A stretch of DNA of 64,000 nt from WYZ-LMO2 sp040514265 (GTDB taxonomy: Archaea > Halobacteriota > Archaeoglobi > Archaeoglobales > Archaeoglobaceae), in contig JBEVCD010000025.1 of the NCBI GenBank assembly GCA_040514265.1, positions 1-64,000 on the forward strand, in the 5' to 3' direction. The position numbers and the translations under genes were made by a program. Each line of letters opens with the position of its first letter. The stretch's first letter is position 1. The notes under the pieces were generated by a model that ran no database searches, was not told where the DNA came from, and was given only the letters and a program-made list of their open reading frames with translations. Of the stretch, positions 16,499 through 24,330 are shown piece after piece.

Positions 16499-16839
16499 CG
16501 GCGCTGATATACGTCCTGATCATCGCTGGAATAGTCGACTCAACTTATCTGCTGCTGTCCGAGCTGTTTCCGATATGCCCGATCTGCGTATCGGCGAGAG
16601 TCCTGTTTCTACCTCCCTACTTTCCAGCCCTGATGGGGTTGCTGTGGTTCTCGTTCGCCGTGCCAGCGATAAGGGTAGGCTGCGCTTTCGCCGAAGCCTG
16701 GCGGCTGGTCGGAGTTTACGGTGTCGCGTTCCTCGCAACTTACGCGCTGGTGAACAGATACTTCTGTGCGTTCTGCTTTTTAGCCTACGCAATCGGGATC
16801 GCGGTCATTTACCTTTCCCGTAAAGCTCCTTCCTCCTAG
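16495..16839 (+). CDS. VKOR-like membrane disulfide-forming protein
   Basis: A 114-residue membrane protein with about four hydrophobic helices and two CxxC pairs: CPIC (residues 28-31, just after the first helix) and CAFC (about 90-93, in the last helix). The pattern resembles a compact vitamin-K-epoxide-reductase/DsbB-type protein, which re-oxidises DsbA-like partners and passes electrons to quinone. It overlaps the thioredoxin-like gene by 4 bp and follows a DsbA-like gene, which supports this reading. It is shorter than typical VKOR proteins, so the assignment is an inference. Its 3' end overlaps the UPF0282 gene on the other strand by 35 bp. Confidence 0.65.
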   Translation: MTALIYVLIIAGIVDSTYLLLSELFPICPICVSARVLFLPPYFPALMGLLWFSFAVPAIRVGCAFAEAWRLVGVYGVAFLATYALVNRYFCAFCFLAYAIGIAVIYLSRKAPSS

Positions 16840-17665
16840 CCTCCAGCAGCTCTTCTTCAACGCCGGCAAACTCGGCAGCCGACAAAACCTCGACTCCGTG
16901 CTGAGCTGCGAAGCTGAACACTTCGCTCATCCTTTCCCTCCACTTCAGGTCTCTCGCCAGGTGGTGGTCGAGGACGAGCTTTTTGACGTCCGTGCTCTCC
17001 ACGAGCCTCTTCAAGTTCTCCACGCTCGCCTCGAACGCTTTTCTCGAAAAGCGGTATCCGAGCATGTAGGTCATGGGTCCGTCCACGAAGACGACCTTCG
17101 CACTCTTTTCGAGCATGAAGCTCAGCTGATCCTCGTTGTTCGGACCCTCGACGTCCGAGGAGAACAGGAAGCTGTTGTCTCCGCTCTCGACGTAAACCTC
17201 TACGACGAAGCCGAGCCTGCTGTCGGCTCCGTGGAAGACGGGCTTGGAGACTTCGAGGTACGTGTTTCCGAACTCGTAGCTTTTACCGTCGCAGTAGTCA
17301 ACCTCGACGTTCACGTCTTTGAGCTTCTCCAAGAAATACGCAGCCCTGCCGAACTGGCTGCGGTTAATTTTTTCCTTCGGGTGCTTTATCAGAAGCTTTT
17401 TCCCCTCGAATATCCCGACGTCGTTCGGGTTGTGGTGGTCGTAGTGGTAGTGCGTGATTACGGCGACGTCGCATTTCCTGACCTCTTCCTTTATCTCCTC
17501 CCACTTCTCCCTCATCCTCTTTATCTCCACCTCGTGCGGCGGCAACCCGTAGCGGGAGGGCGCCAGACTCACGCCGGGATCGATGAAAATGCCTACATCA
17601 CTCTCTACGAGCGTAGCCATGCTGCGCACGCCCATGGAGTCGAAGGCGATCGGTCTGATTTTCAT
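16805..17665 (-). CDS. UPF0282 metallo-beta-lactamase-fold hydrolase
   Basis: A 286-residue archaeal protein with the metal-binding signature THYHYDHH (about residues 71-78), a further SSDVEGPN aspartate site near 170 and LDHHLARDLKW near 240. This is the UPF0282 branch of the metallo-beta-lactamase superfamily, whose substrate is unknown. Start ATG 17665 is preceded by a short divergent promoter region shared with the PHP gene. Members of the superfamily act as nucleases, lactonases or glyoxalases, and nothing here decides between them. Confidence 0.85.
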   Translation of the reverse strand: MKIRPIAFDSMGVRSMATLVESDVGIFIDPGVSLAPSRYGLPPHEVEIKRMREKWEEIKEEVRKCDVAVITHYHYDHHNPNDVGIFEGKKLLIKHPKEKINRSQFGRAAYFLEKLKDVNVEVDYCDGKSYEFGNTYLEVSKPVFHGADSRLGFVVEVYVESGDNSFLFSSDVEGPNNEDQLSFMLEKSAKVVFVDGPMTYMLGYRFSRKAFEASVENLKRLVESTDVKKLVLDHHLARDLKWRERMSEVFSFAAQHGVEVLSAAEFAGVEEELLEARRKELYGKGK

Positions 17666-17715
17666 GATCGAAGCTAAGCGATACTGTTTTTTAAACTCCC
17701 TGCCGCAACCTTTCA

Positions 17716-18336
17716 GTGTTCAAAGCTGAGCTCCACTGTCACACAACTTACAGCGACGGAAGGGACAGCGTCAGAAAGGTAATCGAAGCCGCCATAGCCA
17801 AGGGAATTAACATCATAGCCATCACAGACCACGACTGCGTCGAAGCATCGCTGGAAGCCGAGGAAATAGTTGAGGAGGAGAACCTCCCGCTTCGCGTGAT
17901 AACAGCATCGGAAATAACGACTACAAACGGGCATCTTCTGGCTTACGGGATAAGAAGAGACGTGGATGCCGGAATGGACATAGCGGAAACGTGCGAGGAG
18001 GTGAGAAGGCTCGGAGGGCTAACCTTTGTAGCCCACCCCTTCGACTTCATCAGAGGCGGGACTCTCAGGCTGAAGAGTTTCTCTGTCGCCGACGGCGTTG
18101 AAGTCTTCAACTCGAAGAGCTACGTCAACTTTCTGGCAAGGAGGTTTGCTAAAAGATTCGAGAAACCCGGAATAGCGGGCAGCGACGCGCACTCTGTTAG
18201 GAGCGTAGGTCTCGCCGTAAACCTGCTGAAAGACTCCTCGCTGAACTCCCTACTGTCAGCCAGCTACGTTGCGAGAAGGATGCCTATCGGCGAGAGATTA
18301 AGGAGTCTACTACCTCCACCACGTCGAAAACCCTGA
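17716..18336 (+). CDS. PHP-domain metal-dependent phosphoesterase
   Basis: A 206-residue protein with the PHP metal sites in order: ELHCHTTYSDGRD (residues 4-16), ITDHD (about 35), an internal HLLAYG, FVAHPFDF (about 100) and GSDAHS (about 155). These supply the histidine and aspartate ligands of the trinuclear centre. PHP enzymes hydrolyse phosphoesters such as nucleotides or short oligonucleotides. Start is GTG 17716. The 3' end overlaps the Fe-S oxidoreductase gene by 53 bp on the opposite strand. Confidence 0.86.
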   Translation: MFKAELHCHTTYSDGRDSVRKVIEAAIAKGINIIAITDHDCVEASLEAEEIVEEENLPLRVITASEITTTNGHLLAYGIRRDVDAGMDIAETCEEVRRLGGLTFVAHPFDFIRGGTLRLKSFSVADGVEVFNSKSYVNFLARRFAKRFEKPGIAGSDAHSVRSVGLAVNLLKDSSLNSLLSASYVARRMPIGERLRSLLPPPRRKP

Positions 18337-19330
18337 GCCTCGACCCTCCCTCTTTTGCAGCCCGGGAGAGTTGATACACGCAGAACGGGCAGCTCGTCAC
18401 CAGCGTTTGCGAGACCCTTTCAGCTTCTCGTATCCTCTCCTTCGCGATCTCAAGTGAGAGCCCCTTGAACTGCGTCCTCAGCCCGCCGCCTGCGCCACAG
18501 CAGAGCGCGAACTCTCTACTTCTCTCCATCTCCACGAGTTCGAAGCCAGCTTTGACTATTACAACTCTCGGCTCCTCGTAGATCCCCATGTGCCTGCCGA
18601 GGTGGCAGGGGTCGTGGAAGGTAACGGTTCCAGAGCCGTCCAGCTTTTCTATTTCCCGTGCAAGGATCTGGACTATGTGGACAACTTCCACTTCAAACTC
18701 CACACCCGTTTCGGCTGCCATCCTCGGGTAATCCGTCGAGATAGTTTTGTAGCACCCGGGGCATGAAGTAATAATCCTCTCGATACCGAGCTTCTCCCAG
18801 GTTTTCACGTTCTTCGCGAACAGCTTTTTAGCCACCTCCTCGAATCCCGTTCGCAGGAACGGAGACCCGCAGCAGAACTCCTCCTTTCCGACCATGGTGA
18901 ACTCGATTCCGAGCTTTTCAAGTATGCTTGCGGTGCTTTTTGCGATACCCGTTAACTTGAAACCCGACATGCAGCCGGCGAAGTAGAGAGTCCTCCCGCT
19001 TCCCTTTACCGCAAACCTCATACCTTGATCGATCCCGTAGGGGTTTCCGTACAGGTTCGCGAGCTCGGCGAGCTTCCTATGTGCTGGCAGCGATTTTCCG
19101 CTCGCTACGAGATCGCACCTCTTTTTCTCCCATAGCTCCGTCAGCTTAATCCCCGCTTGACAAACCACTTCGCAGAGCCCGCAGAGGGAGCACTTGTAGA
19201 AGTCCTTCAGCAGCCGGGCGTCGTCGATACTTTCGAGTAACCTCAGCTTTCCCCTCGGCATCACGGACTCCCAGCCGTCGAACGTATAGGTCGGACAGAC
19301 CCTGCAGTATCCGCATCTCAGACAATCCAA
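18284..19330 (-). CDS. Fe-S/CCG-domain subunit of a lactate/glycolate-type dehydrogenase (GlcF/HdrD-like)
   Basis: A 348-residue protein with two N-terminal 4Fe-4S motifs (CLRCGYCRVCP at residues 3-13 and CSLCGLCEVVC at about 47-57) and two CCG domains (CGSPFLRTG and SCPGCYKT; ALCCGAGGG and TSCPFCVYQL). CCG proteins pass electrons from a flavin dehydrogenase to quinone or a heterodisulfide-like partner. It overlaps the FAD-subunit gene by 13 bp, and together they resemble D-lactate or glycolate dehydrogenase systems used by Archaeoglobus on lactate. Substrate is inferred only. Confidence 0.87.
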   Translation of the reverse strand: MDCLRCGYCRVCPTYTFDGWESVMPRGKLRLLESIDDARLLKDFYKCSLCGLCEVVCQAGIKLTELWEKKRCDLVASGKSLPAHRKLAELANLYGNPYGIDQGMRFAVKGSGRTLYFAGCMSGFKLTGIAKSTASILEKLGIEFTMVGKEEFCCGSPFLRTGFEEVAKKLFAKNVKTWEKLGIERIITSCPGCYKTISTDYPRMAAETGVEFEVEVVHIVQILAREIEKLDGSGTVTFHDPCHLGRHMGIYEEPRVVIVKAGFELVEMERSREFALCCGAGGGLRTQFKGLSLEIAKERIREAERVSQTLVTSCPFCVYQLSRAAKEGGSRLRVFDVVEVVDSLISRR

Positions 19331-20496
19331 GCTATCAACCCCGCAAGTCTGAGGAGTTTCGATATCGCATTACCCTCAACAACCTTACCCGGGTTGAGGA
19401 TGTTCAGCGGGTCGACGGACCTCTTGAAATCTGCGAGCCCCTTCTGGTTCGGGAAGAGCAAGCCGCTTCCGTAGGGTCTTCCACCGTGCTTTTCCGCCAC
19501 TTTAAGAAACTTGAGAGCCCTCAAATACTTGCCCGCTGGAAACGCTGCGAAGACCACCGCATCTCTCTTCGCGAAGGAGACCTCGTAAAGTTTGGTGAGC
19601 TTCTCCGCCTCCGCTACGAAGTCCTGAACGGTGTCTATCGGGAGTAGCGCCTCGGAGAAAACAGTGTCATCCCTGACAGCCAGAAGCGGGAAGAATCTCC
19701 TCTCCCAGAGGAAGCGACCGAGCTCGTTCGACTCCCCTCCCTCGCGGGCGATGAGAAGTGTTTCCTCCCTCTTTCCGCAGACCCTCTCCATAGCCACCGG
19801 GCTGAAGTAGGCTGCGTGGTAACCTTCAAGCATTTCGACGGCTTTTTCTATACCCACGAACCTCGCTTCAGCTCCGATGGGGGTGTTCTCTCTCAGCTTA
19901 AGGCAGACTCTGAGTATCAGCCCCGTCGTTCCGCAAGCTCCGACGTACTTCTGCAGGTCTCTGCCTGAGACCCTCTTCGTCCCGCTAAAATCCGCAATTT
20001 CCACCCACTCAACGTTTTCCGCGACGCTTCCGTATGCTAAGCTGCCGACTCCGTAGCCGTTCTGCGCAACCCATCCACCGACCGTCGACGCTGGAGCACT
20101 CGTTGGGTAAATGCGGAGTGCGTAGCCGTGGGTGTTTGCGAGTCTTTCGGCATCCAACCACACGACTCCGCTTTCGGCTATGAGCTTTCCCGACTCGACG
20201 GTCGCCCCCTTCATTCTTGTGAAGTCGACGACGATGGACCTTCTGATCGGTACGGCTCCTCCGTAAGCTGAAGTCGCAGCCCCCCTCGGAACTACGGCGA
20301 TCCTGTATTTTCTTGCGATCTTCAAGACCCTCAGAACTTCTTCGACGCTCTCCGGCTGCACGACGGCGAGAGGTGTCTTTACGAGCATGTTGAGCGGGAA
20401 CGGAAGCTTTAGTAGATCATACTTGTAGAGTTGACGGACTTTCTCGTGAGTCTCCACTCTCCTGAGCGACGCTGTCAGTTCAGAGATCAGTTCCAC
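19318..20496 (-). CDS. FAD-linked oxidase of D-lactate/glycolate dehydrogenase type (GlcD-like)
   Basis: A 392-residue flavoprotein of the VAO/FAD_binding_4 family. The FAD-binding loop is VPRGAATSAYGGAVPI (about residues 75-90), with STVGGWVAQNGYGVGSLAYG (about 140-160) completing the pocket, and the C-terminal half ends in the family motif DPLNILNPGKV. It oxidises a 2-hydroxy acid, most likely D-lactate or glycolate, with the downstream CCG subunit as electron acceptor. A TATA-like AT-rich stretch lies just upstream (20520-20565), so it is the first gene of a two-gene operon. Confidence 0.87.
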   Translation of the reverse strand: MELISELTASLRRVETHEKVRQLYKYDLLKLPFPLNMLVKTPLAVVQPESVEEVLRVLKIARKYRIAVVPRGAATSAYGGAVPIRRSIVVDFTRMKGATVESGKLIAESGVVWLDAERLANTHGYALRIYPTSAPASTVGGWVAQNGYGVGSLAYGSVAENVEWVEIADFSGTKRVSGRDLQKYVGACGTTGLILRVCLKLRENTPIGAEARFVGIEKAVEMLEGYHAAYFSPVAMERVCGKREETLLIAREGGESNELGRFLWERRFFPLLAVRDDTVFSEALLPIDTVQDFVAEAEKLTKLYEVSFAKRDAVVFAAFPAGKYLRALKFLKVAEKHGGRPYGSGLLFPNQKGLADFKRSVDPLNILNPGKVVEGNAISKLLRLAGLIAWIV

Positions 20497-20569
20497 AGTG
20501 GTCGCTAAATGGCTGTCTATAAATTTTTTTAGAAACTGTTTTTGATAATTAAACGTTAAATTAAAAGAG

Positions 20570-20643
20570 CGGACCCGGCGGGATTCGAACCCGCGACCTT
20601 GGGCTTAGGAGGCCCACGCCCTGTCCAGCTAGGCTACGGGTCC
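20570..20643 (-). tRNA. tRNA-Arg, anticodon CCU
   Basis: The minus strand folds as a complete 74-nt cloverleaf. The acceptor is GGACCCG/CGGGTCC, the anticodon loop is CTCCTAA (anticodon CCU, reading AGG) inside the TGGGC/GCCCA stem, and the T arm is GCGGGTTCGAATCCCGC. The discriminator is G, no intron is seen, and CCA is not encoded. A TATA box (reading TATATAAA on this strand, 20666-20674) lies about 25 nt before the 5' end. Confidence 0.95.
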
Positions 20644-20687
20644 TCGAATTCAGCGATGGCGCCACTTTATATATCTTTTGCGATGCT

Positions 20688-20695
20688 CTTATAAG
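20688..20695 (+). promoter_or_regulatory. TATA box of C/D sRNA 1
   Basis: CTTATAAG lies about 20-27 bp before the C box of the first sRNA. The second sRNA has TTTTATAT (20764-20771) at the same distance before its own C box, so each RNA appears to have its own promoter. Confidence 0.5.
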
Positions 20696-20707
20696 ATCTG
20701 CGGAACA

Positions 20708-20767
20708 CCCGCAAATGATGAGTTTCGGTCGCTCTGAGCGGTGATGAGATTTCCTGCGACTGATTTT
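20708..20767 (+). ncRNA. C/D-box methylation guide sRNA 1
   Basis: All four boxes are present in order with guide spacing typical of archaeal C/D sRNAs: C box ATGATGA (20715-20721), a 12-nt guide, D' box CTGA (20734-20737), a 3-nt spacer GCG, C' box GTGATGA (20741-20747), a second 12-nt guide, and D box CTGA (20760-20763). The guides GTTTCGGTCGCT and GATTTCCTGCGA would direct 2'-O-methylation at the nucleotide paired five positions from D'/D, predicting targets containing AGCGACCGAAAC and TCGCAGGAAATC. I could not check these against rRNA or tRNA. RNA ends are approximate. Confidence 0.88.
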
Positions 20768-20785
20768 ATATGCCCAACCCTCGAA

Positions 20786-20845
20786 CGAAACGATGATGAA
20801 GCCTGTCGGGTCTGAGCGGTGATGAGTGGGGTGTCGGCTGATCAG
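20786..20845 (+). ncRNA. C/D-box methylation guide sRNA 2
   Basis: C box ATGATGA (20793-20799), 12-nt guide, D' CTGA (20812-20815), spacer GCG, C' GTGATGA (20819-20825), 12-nt guide, D CTGA (20838-20841). The D'-spacer-C' block is identical to that of sRNA 1, while the guides differ (AGCCTGTCGGGT and GTGGGGTGTCGG), as in duplicated guide genes with diverged specificity. Its D box ends at the base before the cbf5 stop codon on the opposite strand, so the RNA's 3' tail is antisense to the end of cbf5. It has its own TATA (20764-20771). Confidence 0.88.
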
Positions 20846-21822
20846 GCGACCCTCTTCCAAGCCGCCGGATAAACGTCCCTCTCCATTATCACCCTCTCAA
20901 CGTCGACGACTATCCCCTTTCTGAGTTCGATCATCTTCTCCGCATCGTACAGGGCTCTTCCTATAGCTACGAGCTCGTTCTTCAGCGTGAATATGGCAAC
21001 AGTGTCACCGCTCTTTACACTCTTCTCGACGTAAGCAACTCCCCTTATCGAAAGGTCTGCGCCGTGGCATATCGCGCCGACGGCTGTGTCCTTCACGACG
21101 ACTTTCGGTAGGTGGGCTACAGCCATTTCCATTGGCTTGATTATCTCCCTCAGATACTTCTCCTCACCGTCCTCCTTCCAGAACACATAGGCGTCAAGTA
21201 GGTCGTGCAGAGTATAGCACATGTCCTCGGTGAGGTTTCCGGTCCTTATCCTACGCAGCTCCTGCATGTGCGCCCCGACGCCGAGAAGTTCCCCGATGTC
21301 GCGGCAGAGCTTTCTGATGTATGTTCCGGACTCCGTGGCTACGATGAACAGAACGTCCCTCCCCTCGATTTCGAGGATCTCGATCTTGTAAACTTCCCTC
21401 ACCCTCAGCCTCTTCTTGACAGCGGACTTCAGCGGAGGTCGCTGGTATATCTTTCCGACGAAGAGCTTCATGACCCTCTCGATGTCCTCCCGCTTTGCGT
21501 CGCCGTGCAGCCTCATCAGACACACGTACTCCTTCTCGGAAGCCTGAAGGAACTTAACGAGTTTCGTAGCCTGCTCTATGAACACTGGCAGAACCCCGGT
21601 AACGCGCGGATCGAGCGTTCCGGCGTGTCCGGTCTTTTCGACTTCGAGTATCTTTCTCACCCAGACGACTACCTCGTGACTCGTAGGACCCATGGGCTTG
21701 TCTATGCAGACGAAGCCCTTTCTGATGTATTCTTCAATTGGTCTCTTCATCGGGTAGCATCCGTAGTTCTCATCGGTTGTGGCTTCGTCAACGACATAGA
21801 AGTTCCCGAGTTCGAGTTTCAC
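20842..21822 (-). CDS. cbf5: tRNA/rRNA pseudouridine synthase Cbf5 (H/ACA RNP catalytic subunit)
   Basis: Cbf5 makes pseudouridine in rRNA with H/ACA guide RNAs and, alone, at position 55 of tRNA. The 326-residue protein has the TruB catalytic block CIDKPMGPTSHEVV then GHAGTLDPRVTGVLPV with the catalytic Asp (about residue 78), the ESGTYIRKLCRDIG motif, and a C-terminal PUA domain (about 240-320). I use GTG 21822 (VKLELGNFYVVDE) because the longer frame to 21963 is not family-like and leaves no promoter; a TATA (TTTTTATA on this strand) sits about 25 nt before it. It lies tail-to-tail with two C/D guide RNAs. Confidence 0.93.
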   Translation of the reverse strand: MKLELGNFYVVDEATTDENYGCYPMKRPIEEYIRKGFVCIDKPMGPTSHEVVVWVRKILEVEKTGHAGTLDPRVTGVLPVFIEQATKLVKFLQASEKEYVCLMRLHGDAKREDIERVMKLFVGKIYQRPPLKSAVKKRLRVREVYKIEILEIEGRDVLFIVATESGTYIRKLCRDIGELLGVGAHMQELRRIRTGNLTEDMCYTLHDLLDAYVFWKEDGEEKYLREIIKPMEMAVAHLPKVVVKDTAVGAICHGADLSIRGVAYVEKSVKSGDTVAIFTLKNELVAIGRALYDAEKMIELRKGIVVDVERVIMERDVYPAAWKRVA

Positions 21823-21876
21823 GAGTGCCCCCTCACAGTCTCTATAAAAAACATTTCTGCAAGTTCGAATTTTGTA

Positions 21877-21895
21877 AGAAAAAGTTTTATTTTCT
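21877..21895 (+). promoter_or_regulatory. Peroxiredoxin promoter with inverted repeat across TATA
   Basis: AGAAAA (21877-21882) and TTTTCT (21890-21895) form an inverted repeat whose 7-bp spacer and right arm contain the TATA-like GTTTTATTTT. The repeat ends 17 bp before the ATG at 21913, so a bound protein would block TBP access. The regulator is unknown. Confidence 0.4.
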
Positions 21896-21912
21896 GGCAT
21901 GTAAAAATATAC

Positions 21913-22551
21913 ATGCTCAGACTCGGAGAGAGGTTTCCGGAGGTGGAGGTGAAGACGACCCACGGCGTCATAAAACTACCCGACGCGTTCGCGGGCAAGT
22001 GGTTTATCCTCTTCAGCCATCCAGCCGACTTCACGCCGGTCTGCACGACGGAGTTCGTAGCTTTTCAGAAGAGGTACGAAGAGTTCAGAAAGCTGAACTG
22101 CGAGCTTATCGGCTTGAGTATCGATCAGGTTTTCGCGCACATCAAGTGGGTGGAGTGGATAAAGGAGAAGCTCGGAGTCGAGATAGAGTTTCCAATAATA
22201 GCCGATGACACCGGAAGCCTAGCCGAAAAACTCGGAATGGTCCACCCTGCTAAGGGGACGAACACCGTCAGAGCTGTTTTCATCGTCGACCCGCAGGGAA
22301 CTGTGAGGCTAATCCTCTACTACCCTCAGGAGGTGGGCAGAAACATCGACGAGATACTGAGAGCGCTCAAAGCGCTGCAAACGAGCGACGCCCACAGAGT
22401 GGCGATTCCGGCTAACTGGCCGAACAACGAGCTGATAGGCGACAAAGTGATAATACCTCCGCCGCAGAGTGAAAGTGAAGCAAAGGAAAGACTCGAAAAA
22501 GCCAGAGCCGGAGAGATAGAGTGCTACGACTGGTGGTTCTGCTACAGGTAA
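21913..22551 (+). CDS. Peroxiredoxin (1-Cys/Prx6-type archaeal thiol peroxidase)
   Basis: Reduces hydrogen peroxide and alkyl peroxides in the cytoplasm. The 212-residue protein has the peroxidatic cysteine in HPADFTPVCTTEFV (about residue 46), the conserved arginine in NTVRAVFIVDPQG, and the archaeal C-terminal extension ending CYDWWFCYR with extra cysteines, as in Aeropyrum-type Prx that form decamers. The start at ATG 21913 fits a TATA 20-25 bp upstream. An upstream open reading to 21205 is only the shadow of cbf5. A small membrane protein gene follows after 6 bp. Confidence 0.93.
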   Translation: MLRLGERFPEVEVKTTHGVIKLPDAFAGKWFILFSHPADFTPVCTTEFVAFQKRYEEFRKLNCELIGLSIDQVFAHIKWVEWIKEKLGVEIEFPIIADDTGSLAEKLGMVHPAKGTNTVRAVFIVDPQGTVRLILYYPQEVGRNIDEILRALKALQTSDAHRVAIPANWPNNELIGDKVIIPPPQSESEAKERLEKARAGEIECYDWWFCYR

Positions 22552-22557
22552 ATTTTT

Positions 22558-22944
22558 ATGTCCTTTCACGTTCTACTCTGGTTCTCGCTTCTAATAGTCG
22601 TTCTGTCCATCCTGATAGCCTTCTCGGAATCCGTCAGCCTGCAAGCCTATGTCGTCGGGATCATCTTACTCTTCGCCGTGCTCTACGAGCTGACGGTGCT
22701 GCTGGTAAGGAAAGCGATGGGGTATCCGGAAAAGATTAGGGCGAAAGTTTCGGCAACCCTCTACGTTCTCGGATTCTTCTGGCTCGTGCTCTCGGTCTCT
22801 ACTCTTCTGCTTTCGGCTGCGTTCTACGATCCGGCAGCTGAGCGTGGAAGGCTGAAACTCCTTCATATGATAATCTTCGCGAGTTTCACGCTGCTCGGAC
22901 TCTCACTTATATCTATCTCGGCGGCTAGAAGACTCTGGAAGTAA
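22558..22944 (+). CDS. Small four-helix membrane protein of unknown function
   Basis: A 128-residue hydrophobic protein with about four predicted helices (residues 4-24, 28-50, 65-88 and 105-124). Charged residues concentrate in the loop RKAMGYPEKIRAK and at the C-terminus. No motif is recognised. It begins 6 bp after the peroxiredoxin stop and is probably co-transcribed with it, so a membrane or redox-stress role is possible but unproven. A tRNA-Leu gene lies directly downstream on the other strand. Confidence 0.7.
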   Translation: MSFHVLLWFSLLIVVLSILIAFSESVSLQAYVVGIILLFAVLYELTVLLVRKAMGYPEKIRAKVSATLYVLGFFWLVLSVSTLLLSAAFYDPAAERGRLKLLHMIIFASFTLLGLSLISISAARRLWK

Positions 22945-22957
22945 GTTGGGAAACTTA

Positions 22958-23041
22958 TGCGGGGGGCGGGATTTGAACCCGCGGACCCCTGCGGGACTGG
23001 GTCTTAAGCCCAGCGCCTTTTCCTGGCTCGGCAACCCCCGC
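22958..23041 (-). tRNA. tRNA-Leu, anticodon UAA
   Basis: An 84-nt class II tRNA with a long variable arm. The acceptor is GCGGGGG/CCCCCGC, the anticodon loop is CTTAAGA (anticodon UAA) in a CTGGG/CCCAG stem, the extra arm is TCCCGCAGGGGTC, and the T arm is GCGGGTTCAAATCCCGC. The discriminator is A, and CCA is not encoded. TTAAGTTTA on the minus strand near 23065-23075 may be its TATA box. Confidence 0.95.
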
Positions 23042-23106
23042 GGCTATTTTTCGTAAAGCTCGCCGTAAACTTAAGTTTTATGCCAGAATTCCTGCCTGGA
23101 ACCAAG

Positions 23107-24330
23107 CTACCTTCTCATGTAGCTCCTCACTATGAACCTCTTGAGGTTGAGTGGATCGGCGACGTGGATCAGATTCGACTTTCCGCAGAGTCTCGCCATG
23201 GCTTTGCAGAGCTCCAAAAATCTGCCCTCTTTTCCGAGCATTATTATCTGCAGCCTTGCGTCAACGCTGCGGAGTTTTTCAGCCTCAGCCAGACTGCAAC
23301 GCCAGGGGGTCAGGTGGGGGTTGTAACTCGACGTCGGCTCACCGTCGGATATGAGGAAGACTATAGGCGTTCCGCTGCTCCGCTTGGCGATCTCCCTCGC
23401 TTTACGAAGAGCCAAGCCTATGTCGGTTCTTCCTCTCGGCTGCAAGTTCAGTATCTCGCCCTCCTTTATTTCCCAGGCTCTGTGGTTGAACGCTACGACT
23501 CTCAGCTCGTCGACGCTACCCTTTCTCCTTATAGCCCTCTTGAGCCCGATCGCAGCCTCTATAGCTCCGACTATCTTCTTCCCCCTCATCGAGTCGCTGA
23601 CGTCGATCAGCATTATGTACACGCACTTCTCGGCGTGCTTGGGTTGTCTGGCTACGAGATCCTTCTCGTCTATTATTATCTCGCCCCTCATCGCTGACTT
23701 CAGCAGACTCTCGACGACGTCGATAGAGTCGAAGCTGTGGACGAAGTCGTCGAACTCCACGAGCTTTTCTCCGGGGAATATCGATATACCTTCTTTCTCT
23801 GTGACGTTTTCGCCATGCCACCTCTTTTCCAAGTTTCTCAGACTCATTTCGAGAACTTTTTCACCCAGAGCCCTTTCGGCGACCTTCGTGTACCTCACTA
23901 GCCTCCTGTGAAACCTCGCCTCCACACCTTCGAGGTAGCCCATCTGCTGCAGTTCCTCGACGACCTCCTCGAAGAAGTTTTCCACAACCTGGCTGATGCT
24001 GATGTCTTCTCTCTTGATCTCCCCCTTCCTGAGCATATCCTTGAACTCCTCCCAGGCTTGCTGCCTCGCCGCTTTGTACTTTTCCACTTTTTCGAGCCAG
24101 TAGGAACCGAGGAAACCGAAGTTGTTCATCAGCTCCCGGAAAGTGAACGAGAAGATCTCGTAGGAGTCTATTTTTTCCCCCATGTGCTTCTTTATGAGCT
24201 CCGTCACATCGAACTTTCCGAGGTCCCGCTGGTAGGGGTTGAAGAGTCCGTAGAGGAGATCCTCTGCTATCTGCTCTATCCCGTTCCCGTCCTCCCTCTC
24301 GCAGAGCTGACAGGGCGGTTTATCGGTCAT
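23107..24330 (-). CDS. VWA-domain protein (MoxR/VWA-type partner of AAA+ ATPase)
   Basis: A 407-residue protein from ATG 24330. The N-terminus has a CQLC pair, the middle is a long helical region (about residues 20-240), and the C-terminal third is a von Willebrand A domain with a complete MIDAS metal site: MLIDVSDSMRG, then the threonine in GRTDIG and the aspartate in LISDGEPT. It overlaps the AAA+ gene by 11 bp. AAA+/VWA pairs act like magnesium-chelatase or metallo-cofactor inserters and membrane-complex chaperones, but the client here is unknown. Confidence 0.85.
   Translation of the reverse strand: MTDKPPCQLCEREDGNGIEQIAEDLLYGLFNPYQRDLGKFDVTELIKKHMGEKIDSYEIFSFTFRELMNNFGFLGSYWLEKVEKYKAARQQAWEEFKDMLRKGEIKREDISISQVVENFFEEVVEELQQMGYLEGVEARFHRRLVRYTKVAERALGEKVLEMSLRNLEKRWHGENVTEKEGISIFPGEKLVEFDDFVHSFDSIDVVESLLKSAMRGEIIIDEKDLVARQPKHAEKCVYIMLIDVSDSMRGKKIVGAIEAAIGLKRAIRRKGSVDELRVVAFNHRAWEIKEGEILNLQPRGRTDIGLALRKAREIAKRSSGTPIVFLISDGEPTSSYNPHLTPWRCSLAEAEKLRSVDARLQIIMLGKEGRFLELCKAMARLCGKSNLIHVADPLNLKRFIVRSYMRR

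Noticed and set aside
20561..20860. 99-codon frame ending SRVRIPPGPL, and 54381-54566 containing RRLNVWKNAEAGIRTRDLRI-like text
   Set aside because: These are the familiar false translations across tRNA T-arm sequences; the tRNAs themselves explain them.
21205..21912. N-terminal extension of the peroxiredoxin frame
   Set aside because: Shadow of cbf5 on the opposite strand; the true start has a TATA box at the right distance and family N-terminus.
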